From: JBDSSS01 sp963764195
GTDB taxonomy: Bacteria > Actinomycetota > Actinomycetes > Actinomycetales > Dermatophilaceae
Length of the DNA stretch: 64,000 nt
Direction of reading: 5' to 3'
Assembly (NCBI GenBank): GCA_963764195.1
Contig: CAVXRG010000004.1
Location: 248,001-312,000, forward strand
The notes under the pieces were generated by a model that worked only from the letters and a program-made list of their open reading frames with translations, was not told where the DNA came from and ran no database searches. How positions within the stretch are numbered: the first letter of the stretch is position 1; each line of letters opens with the position of its first letter. Positions 58,630 through 64,000 of the stretch are shown here, in pieces. The position numbers and the translations under genes are program-made.

Positions 58630-59114
58630 CGCTGCCCCGCGTCGGGGTCGGGGTCGACGTTCACGGGTATGCCGCGGACGGCGCCGACCGTGGCCTGTGG
58701 GTTGCCGGCATCGAGTGGCCGGGGGAGCAGGGCCTCGACGGGCACTCGGACGCCGACGTCGCGGCCCACGCGGCCTGCGACGCCCTCTTCGGTGCGGCCG
58801 GGATCGGCGACCTCGGCGCCCACTTCGGGACATCCCGGCCCGAGCTCGCCGGGGCGTCGGGGTGCGCCCTGCTCGCCGAGGCCGCACGACTGGTGCGCGA
58901 GGCCGGCTACGAGATCGGCAACGTCAGCGTCCAGGTCATCGGGAACCGGCCCAAGATCGGCAGCCGGCGCGCGGAGGCCGAGGCGGCGCTGTCCGCAGCG
59001 GCCGGGGCGCCCGTGTCGGTGAGCGGCACGACGACCGACGGGCTCGGGCTCACCGGCCGCGGCGAGGGCGTGGCGGCGATCGCGACCGCGCTCGTCTTCC
59101 CTGTCGGGAACTGA
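58626..59114 (+). CDS. ispF: IspF, 2-C-methyl-D-erythritol 2,4-cyclodiphosphate synthase
   Basis: A 162-residue enzyme: zinc ligands in GVDVHGY and the GHSDADV motif (about 40-46), then ALFGAAGIGDLGAHF. The DVHxF motif has Tyr. It takes the fourth step of the MEP pathway after IspD/IspE. GTG 58626 overlaps the SDR stop (GTGA). Confidence 0.93.
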   Translation: MTLPRVGVGVDVHGYAADGADRGLWVAGIEWPGEQGLDGHSDADVAAHAACDALFGAAGIGDLGAHFGTSRPELAGASGCALLAEAARLVREAGYEIGNVSVQVIGNRPKIGSRRAEAEAALSAAAGAPVSVSGTTTDGLGLTGRGEGVAAIATALVFPVGN

Positions 59115-59252
59115 GCACTCGACCGGTGGTGGTGACCTCCGAGGTCGAGTGCCCAGTTCCCAACCGTGTGGAAGTGGGCACTCGACCGGTGGTGGTGACC
59201 TCCGAGGTCGAGTGCCCAGTTCCCAACCGTGTGGAAGTGGGCACTCGACGGG
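59115..59252. repeat. 63-bp tandem duplication of the GTCGAGTG intergenic family
   Basis: Unit 59115-59177 is repeated at 59178-59240 and followed by a partial start at 59241. Each unit holds both GTCGAGTGCCCAG and GTGGGCACTCGAC halves. It lies after ispF and may terminate it. Confidence 0.8.
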
Positions 59253-59338
59253 AGGGGTCGGGCATCCGGGCCGAGCCCCCCGGTGGCAGGGTGGACCCGG
59301 GACGGCCAGACCACGGCCGACGATCACGAGGAGTAGTC

Positions 59339-60421
59339 ATGCCGCAGACCGTCAAGGGAGTCATCGCCCGGAGCAAGGGCGCCGAGGTCGAGGTCGTCGA
59401 CGTCGTCGTGCCCGACCCCGGTCCCGGTGAGGCCGTCGTCACGATTGAGACGTGCGGGGTCTGCCACACCGACCTGCACTACCGCGAGGGCGGGATCAAC
59501 GACGACTACCCCTTCCTGCTCGGCCACGAAGCGGCCGGTGTCGTCGAGGCGGTCGGTGAGGGCGTCACCGAGGTGGCGCCCGGCGACTTCGTCATCCTCA
59601 ACTGGCGGGCCGTCTGCGGCCAGTGCCGCGCCTGCGCCAAGGGCAAGCCGTGGTACTGCTTCAACACGGCCAACGCCACCCAGAAGATGACCCTCACCGA
59701 CGGCACCGAGCTGAGCCCCGCGCTCGGCATCGGGGCCTTCATCGAGAAGACACTCGTCGCCGCCGGCCAGTGCACCAAGGTGCCGGAGGCGGATGCCGCC
59801 GCGGTCGGGCTGCTCGGCTGCGGCGTCATGGCCGGCTTCGGGGCCGCGGTCAACACCGGCCAGGTGGGCCGTGGCGACTCGATCGCCGTCATCGGCTGCG
59901 GCGGGGTCGGCAACGCCGCCATCGCCGGCGCCAAGGTCGCCGGGGCGACGACGATCATCGCCGTCGACATCAGCGACGCCAAGCTCGAGCAGGCCAAGCA
60001 CTTCGGTGCGACCCACACCGTCAACAGCGCGAACACCGACCCCGTCGAGGCGATCCGCTCGCTCACCGGCGGCAACGGCGCCGACGTCGTCGTCGAGGCG
60101 GTGGGACGCCCGGAGACCTACAAGCAGGCCTTCTACGCCCGAGACCTCGCCGGCACCGTCGTCCTCGTCGGCGTTCCGACGCCGGACCAGGAGGTCACCC
60201 TGCCGCTCATCGACATCTTCGGCCGCGGCGGCGCCCTCAAGTCGAGCTGGTACGGCGACTGCCTCCCGAGCCGGGACTTCCCGATGCTCGTCGAGCTCTA
60301 CAAGCAGGGCCGGTTCGACCTCGATGCCTTCGTCACGGAGCGGATCGGGCTCGGTGACGTCGAGGCCGCCTTCGACAAGATGCACTCCGGCGACGTCCTG
60401 CGGTCGGTGGTCGAGCTGTGA
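59339..60421 (+). CDS. mscR: S-(hydroxymethyl)mycothiol dehydrogenase MscR
   Basis: A 360-residue zinc alcohol dehydrogenase: catalytic-zinc motif CGVCHTDLHYREGG (near 40), structural CGQCRACAKGKPWYC (Cys near 98-113) and Rossmann VIGCGGVGNAAIAG. Matches MscR, which oxidises S-hydroxymethyl-mycothiol (formaldehyde detoxification) and may reduce S-nitrosomycothiol. GAGGAG precedes the ATG. Overlaps the MBL gene by 4 bp. Confidence 0.92.
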   Translation: MPQTVKGVIARSKGAEVEVVDVVVPDPGPGEAVVTIETCGVCHTDLHYREGGINDDYPFLLGHEAAGVVEAVGEGVTEVAPGDFVILNWRAVCGQCRACAKGKPWYCFNTANATQKMTLTDGTELSPALGIGAFIEKTLVAAGQCTKVPEADAAAVGLLGCGVMAGFGAAVNTGQVGRGDSIAVIGCGGVGNAAIAGAKVAGATTIIAVDISDAKLEQAKHFGATHTVNSANTDPVEAIRSLTGGNGADVVVEAVGRPETYKQAFYARDLAGTVVLVGVPTPDQEVTLPLIDIFGRGGALKSSWYGDCLPSRDFPMLVELYKQGRFDLDAFVTERIGLGDVEAAFDKMHSGDVLRSVVEL

Positions 60422-61086
60422 GCGAGGCCCCCGAGACGCGCCACACCTCGCCCGGCGGGGTCCGCGTCGACCACACGACGACGAGCGGCACCTTCAGCCT
60501 CGACGGCGGCACGTGGGACGTGACCAACAACGTCTGGGTGGTGGGCGACGACCACGAGTGCGTCGTCATCGACGCCCCGCACGAGGCGGCGCCGATCCTC
60601 GAGGCGGTCGGGGACCGCACGGTCACCGCGATCCTGCTCACGCACGCCCACGACGACCACGTCACCGTGGTGCCCGAGCTGCTGGCCGACCACCCCGACG
60701 CCGTCGTCGCGCTGCACCCCGCCGACCGGGTGCTCTGGGACCAGACGCACCCCGACCTCGCGCCCACCCGTGACCTCGCGGACGGTGACGTCATCCGGGT
60801 CGGCGACGTCGACCTCACCGTGCTGCACACCCCCGGCCACGCGCCGGGTGCCTGCTGCTTCCACGCGCCCGCGCTGGGGGTGGTCTTCTCCGGCGACACC
60901 CTCTTCGCCGGCGGTCCGGGCGCGACCGGTCGGTCCTACTCCGACTTCGGCACGATCATCACCTCGATCAAGGACACCGTCCTGACGCTGCCCGGCGCGA
61001 CCGTCGTGCACACCGGTCACGGCGACTCGACGACCGTGGCCGACGAGTCGCCCCACCTCGAGGAGTGGATCGCCCGCGGCCACTGA
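60418..61086 (+). CDS. MBL-fold hydrolase paired with MscR
   Basis: A 222-residue metallo-beta-lactamase-fold hydrolase with THAHDDH (near 79), HTPGHAPG and FSGDTLF. Coupled to mscR (GTGA overlap), like Rv2259-Rv2260. It likely hydrolyses a mycothiol thioester such as S-formyl-mycothiol (inference). Confidence 0.88.
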   Translation: MSEAPETRHTSPGGVRVDHTTTSGTFSLDGGTWDVTNNVWVVGDDHECVVIDAPHEAAPILEAVGDRTVTAILLTHAHDDHVTVVPELLADHPDAVVALHPADRVLWDQTHPDLAPTRDLADGDVIRVGDVDLTVLHTPGHAPGACCFHAPALGVVFSGDTLFAGGPGATGRSYSDFGTIITSIKDTVLTLPGATVVHTGHGDSTTVADESPHLEEWIARGH

Positions 61087-61099
61087 GCCACGGACGCAC

Positions 61100-61141
61100 G
61101 GTGTCGTATGCCGCCCACCCCACTGGACGGCATACGACACC
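61100..61141. terminator. Hairpin with an octamer in each arm, after the MBL gene
   Basis: GGTGTCGTATGCCG (61100-61113) and its exact complement (61128-61141), 14-nt loop. A single GTCGAGTGGGCACTTT relic follows at 61157-61172. Confidence 0.75.
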
Positions 61142-61156
61142 ACGGCGCGTTGGGGC

Positions 61157-61172
61157 AAAGTGCCCACTCGAC
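61157..61172 (-). repeat. Single arm of the GTCGAGTGGGCACTTT family
   Basis: AAAGTGCCCACTCGAC, identical to the arm core at 14786-14844, without a partner arm. Degenerate copy. Confidence 0.65.
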
Positions 61173-61240
61173 TGCTGGTGCGGTCGGTCGGCGCCCGCGG
61201 GTGGTCGGACCGGTTGGCGTGCGCCGATAGACTTGTGCGG

Positions 61241-62689
61241 GTGAGCCTACGACTGTTCGACACCGCTACCCGGGAGGAGCGCGACTTCACGCCGCGCGAG
61301 ACGGGCAAGGTCGGCATCTACATCTGTGGCCTCACGACGCAGGGCGCGCCCCACATCGGGCACGTCCGTTTTGCCGTGGCCTTCGACGTGCTGCGCCGCT
61401 GGCTCGAGGTGGGCCACGGCTACGACGTGACGCTCGTGCGCAACGTCACCGACATCGACGACAAGGTGCTGCGCAAGGCAGCCGAGTCCGGTGAGGACTG
61501 GTTCGCCCTCACCTACCGCAACGAACGGCTCACCTCCGACGCGCTCGACGCGCTCGGGGTGCTGCCCGCGACCTACGAGCCGCGCGCGACCGGGCACGTG
61601 CCCGACATGGTCTCCCTGATGGAGACGCTCATCGAGAAGGGGCACGCCTACGTCGCCCCCGACGAGAGCGGCGACGTCTACTTCGACGTCCGGTCCTGGC
61701 CGGACTACGGCTCGCTCACCGGCCAGTCGCTCGACGACATGGCGGGCGCCGACGATGCCGACCCGCGCGGCAAGCGCGACCCCCACGACTTCGCCCTCTG
61801 GAAGGGGCGCAAGCCGGAGGAGCCGCAGAGCGCCTCGTGGCCGACCCCCTTCGGACCCGGCCGGCCCGGCTGGCACCTCGAGTGCTCGGCGATGGCCCGG
61901 CGCTGGCTCGGGGACGAGTTCGACATCCACGGCGGCGGCATCGACCTGCGCTTCCCGCACCACGAGAACGAGCAGGCGCAGTCTCGCGCCGCCGGGCTGG
62001 GATTCGCCCGCTACTGGCTGCACAACGGCTGGGTGACGGTCCGCGGCGAGAAGATGGGCAAGTCGCTCGGCAACGCCCTCGAGGTGCACGAGCTGCTGCG
62101 CACGACGCGACCCCTCGTCCTGCGCTACTTCCTCACCGCCGCGCACTACCGCTCGATGATCGAGTACCACCCCGGCTCCCTCGAGGAGGCCGGTGCCGCC
62201 GTCGAGCGGATCGAGGGCTTCCTCGAGCGGGCGGGCCGGTTCGGCGCGATCGCGACGCCGGGCGCTGCCGACGCCGCGGGCCTGCCCGAGGAGTTCGTCC
62301 GCTCGATGGACGACGACCTCGGGGTGAGTGGGGCGCTCGCGGTCGTCCACGACACCGTGCGGGCGGGCAACACCTCCCTCGACGAGGACGACGACGAGGC
62401 GGCCCTCGCCTCGGCCTCGGCCGTCGTCGCGATGACCGAGATCCTCGGCATCAACCCGCTGGCCGAGCACTGGAACGGCACGACCGACGCCGGTGCGGGC
62501 GAGGCGGAGACGGCCCTCGGCCGGCTCGTCTCGGTGCAGCTCGACGCCCGTCAGGCCGCCCGGCAGGAGCGTGACTTCGCGCGGGCCGACGCCATCCGCG
62601 ACGACCTGGCAGCGGCCGGGATCGTCATCACCGACACCCCTTCGGGGGCGCAGTGGGCACTCGCCCGCACCGACCACGTGAAGGGCTGA
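61241..62689 (+). CDS. cysS: Cysteinyl-tRNA synthetase
   Basis: A 482-residue class I synthetase: zinc Cys in ICGLTTQGAPHIGH, HIGH-type motif, LECSAMARRWLGDEFDIHGG and the KMSKS variant KMGKSLGN. Charges tRNA-Cys. TAGACT (61228-61233) lies 7 nt before GTG 61241: leaderless. 1 bp separates it from rlmB. Confidence 0.94.
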   Translation: MSLRLFDTATREERDFTPRETGKVGIYICGLTTQGAPHIGHVRFAVAFDVLRRWLEVGHGYDVTLVRNVTDIDDKVLRKAAESGEDWFALTYRNERLTSDALDALGVLPATYEPRATGHVPDMVSLMETLIEKGHAYVAPDESGDVYFDVRSWPDYGSLTGQSLDDMAGADDADPRGKRDPHDFALWKGRKPEEPQSASWPTPFGPGRPGWHLECSAMARRWLGDEFDIHGGGIDLRFPHHENEQAQSRAAGLGFARYWLHNGWVTVRGEKMGKSLGNALEVHELLRTTRPLVLRYFLTAAHYRSMIEYHPGSLEEAGAAVERIEGFLERAGRFGAIATPGAADAAGLPEEFVRSMDDDLGVSGALAVVHDTVRAGNTSLDEDDDEAALASASAVVAMTEILGINPLAEHWNGTTDAGAGEAETALGRLVSVQLDARQAARQERDFARADAIRDDLAAAGIVITDTPSGAQWALARTDHVKG

Positions 62690-62690
62690 C

Positions 62691-63656
62691 ATGCCAGGGA
62701 ACTCGCAGCGACGGGGAGCCGTCCGCAAGAGCAGCAAGGGCGCGACCGTCGGCTCCGGCGGGCAGCGCAAGCGCGGCCTCGAGGGTCGGGGCCCGACACC
62801 CAAGGCGTCGGAGCGGGAGTACCACGCCGCGCACAAGAGGGCCAAGGGCGCCGACAAGCGCCAAGGCTCCTCGACCGGTCAGGGCCGCGGCCCCGTGCGG
62901 TCCTCCCGCAAGCCGAAGGGCGCGAGCGAGATCGTCGCGGGTCGCAACTCCGTCCTCGAGGCGCTCCGCGCCGACATCCCCGTGTCGACGATGTATCTGG
63001 CGACGCGGATCGACACCGACGACCGGGTCCGCGAGGCGCTGAAGATCGCCACCAGCCGCGGTCTCGCCATCCTCGAGACGCCCCGAGGGGAGCTCGACCG
63101 GATCACCGACGGCGCGGTCCACCAGGGCATGGCCCTGCAGGTCCCGCCCTACGAGTACGCGCACCCCAACGACCTCATCGACCCCGAGATGCCCGGTATC
63201 CCGCTCGTCGTCGCGCTCGACGGGATCACCGACCCGCGCAACCTCGGGGCGATCATCCGCTCCGTCGCGGCCTTCGGTGGCCACGGGGTCGTCGTGCCGG
63301 AGCGCCGGTCCGTCGGACTGACCGCATCGGCGTGGAAGACGTCGGCAGGCGCCGCGGCGCGTGTTCCCGTCGCCCGGGCGAGCAACCTCACCCGTGCCCT
63401 CGAGGAGTTCAAGAAGGCAGGCTTCTTCATCCTCGGTCTCGACATGGAGGGCGACGTCGAGCTGCCCGACCTCGCGCTCGCGTCCGAGCCGCTCGTCATC
63501 GTCACCGGCTCGGAGGGCAAGGGCCTGTCCCGGCTCGTCCGCGAGACGTGCGACCAGATCGTCTCGATCCCGATGGGGTCGGCGGTCGAGTCGCTCAATG
63601 CGGGCCTCGCGACCGGCATCACCCTCTACGAGATCGCTCGCCAGCGCCGGCGCTGA
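62691..63656 (+). CDS. rlmB: 23S rRNA (guanosine-2'-O)-methyltransferase RlmB-like (SpoU)
   Basis: A 321-residue SpoU methyltransferase. A basic N-terminal tail of about 75 residues precedes the substrate-binding domain (GRNSVLEALRADIPV) and the knotted SPOUT domain (LDGITDPRNLGAIIRS, VTGSEGKGLSRLVRE, MGSAVESLNAGLATGI). Adjacent to cysS, as in most actinobacteria. Confidence 0.92.
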   Translation: MPGNSQRRGAVRKSSKGATVGSGGQRKRGLEGRGPTPKASEREYHAAHKRAKGADKRQGSSTGQGRGPVRSSRKPKGASEIVAGRNSVLEALRADIPVSTMYLATRIDTDDRVREALKIATSRGLAILETPRGELDRITDGAVHQGMALQVPPYEYAHPNDLIDPEMPGIPLVVALDGITDPRNLGAIIRSVAAFGGHGVVVPERRSVGLTASAWKTSAGAAARVPVARASNLTRALEEFKKAGFFILGLDMEGDVELPDLALASEPLVIVTGSEGKGLSRLVRETCDQIVSIPMGSAVESLNAGLATGITLYEIARQRRR

Positions 63657-63748
63657 CTGCCGGCTGGGAACTCTCGGACGCTCCCAACGGTTCACCTGAC
63701 GGGTCGCTACCCTCGAGACGACCTCCACCCTGCAGCAAAGGATCCAAC

Positions 63749-64000
63749 GTGGCGAAGAGTGACCGCGCGGCCGTGACGGCCCGCGCAGCCCAGATGCGTG
63801 CCGAGGCGGCCCGCAAGGAGCGCCAGCGCACCCAGCTCATCGCGGCGGTCGTGGGCGTCGTCGTGATCATCATCGCGGTCGTCGTCGGCACGGTCATCGC
63901 CAACCGGCCCAAGGCGGCGCCCGCAGCGACCGGCTCGAGCGCGGCGCTGGCCAAGCTCGTCTCGATCCCGCAGGCGACGCTCGACGCAGCGCCCGCGCCC
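63749..64000 (+). CDS. DUF929-like membrane-anchored protein, 3' end outside the window
   Basis: Starts at GTG 63749 after AAAGGA. A charged 28-residue head is followed by one membrane segment (LIAAVVGVVVIIIAVVVGTVI, about 30-50) and an Ala/Ser-rich start of an extracytoplasmic domain (LAKLVSIPQATLD). Matches the N-terminus of DUF929/thioredoxin-fold exported proteins. The rest lies beyond the right edge. Confidence 0.7.
   Translation, partial: MAKSDRAAVTARAAQMRAEAARKERQRTQLIAAVVGVVVIIIAVVVGTVIANRPKAAPAATGSSAALAKLVSIPQATLDAAPAP

Noticed and set aside
1..64000. CRISPR array
   Set aside because: The repeats found are tandem units without spacers or intergenic palindromes; no regularly spaced 24-48-bp repeat and no cas gene was seen.

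Overview
The window is very GC-rich and dense with short intergenic gaps. It carries mycothiol genes (mshA, mshD, mscR), glnR, carD, senX3/regX3 and hbhA-like genes, so the source is almost certainly an actinomycete. The overall gene repertoire suggests Micrococcales, perhaps Intrasporangiaceae-like; that last step is inference. Several gene blocks match known mycobacterial neighbourhoods: hbhA-Rv0476, mshA-Rv0487-gpm-senX3-regX3, lpqE-carD-ispD-ispF-cysS-spoU, and glnR-mshD-phosphate genes.

Layout. 1-3002: a truncated Lrp-type regulator divergent from an acetylornithine-deacetylase-like peptidase and a transporter. 3070-6783: a small island of about 3.7 kb inserted at the 3' end of tRNA-Phe. 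It is bounded by a 38-bp direct repeat and carries an AbiEi/AbiEii-like pair plus one unrecognised gene, with no integrase. 7000-14800: arabinofuranosidase, a small autoregulation candidate, GuaB1, and a desaturase/reductase pair opposite a PucR-type regulator. 14900-22200: tRNA-Asp, tRNA-Glu, a PHP protein, a SigE-type sigma factor with its membrane partner, two alkyltransferases flanking a second sigma factor, a CDF exporter, CsbD, ANTAR and tRNA-Lys. 22300-26100: PEBP protein, persulfide dioxygenase-rhodanese with a CsoR/CstR-like operator, and small unknown genes.

26168-42000 is centred on phosphate: DUF47-Pit, pstSCAB (pstB carries a one-base frameshift inside its Walker A motif), MutT1-like, polyphosphate kinase, an alanyl-tRNA-synthetase-related protein, mshD, a secreted 5'-nucleotidase, and glnR. 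42000-52700 holds nitrobindin, YgfZ, BKACE, an XRE-HbhA operon, asparaginase, Dtd, mshA and gpmA. 52753-55701 is phoU opposite senX3-regX3. 55726-64000 is lpqE-like, carD, ispD, SDR, ispF, mscR with an MBL partner, cysS, rlmB and a truncated DUF929-like gene.

PHO-box-like direct repeats lie upstream of pstS and between phoU and senX3, which ties the phosphate genes to RegX3/PhoP-type control. Three pervasive patterns go beyond gene content. The octamer GTATGCCG (either strand) is strongly over-represented and absent from the island. Many genes have a -10-like hexamer exactly 6-8 nt before the start codon, implying leaderless mRNAs. Intergenic gaps carry a family of palindromes built on GTCGAGTGGGCACTTT.
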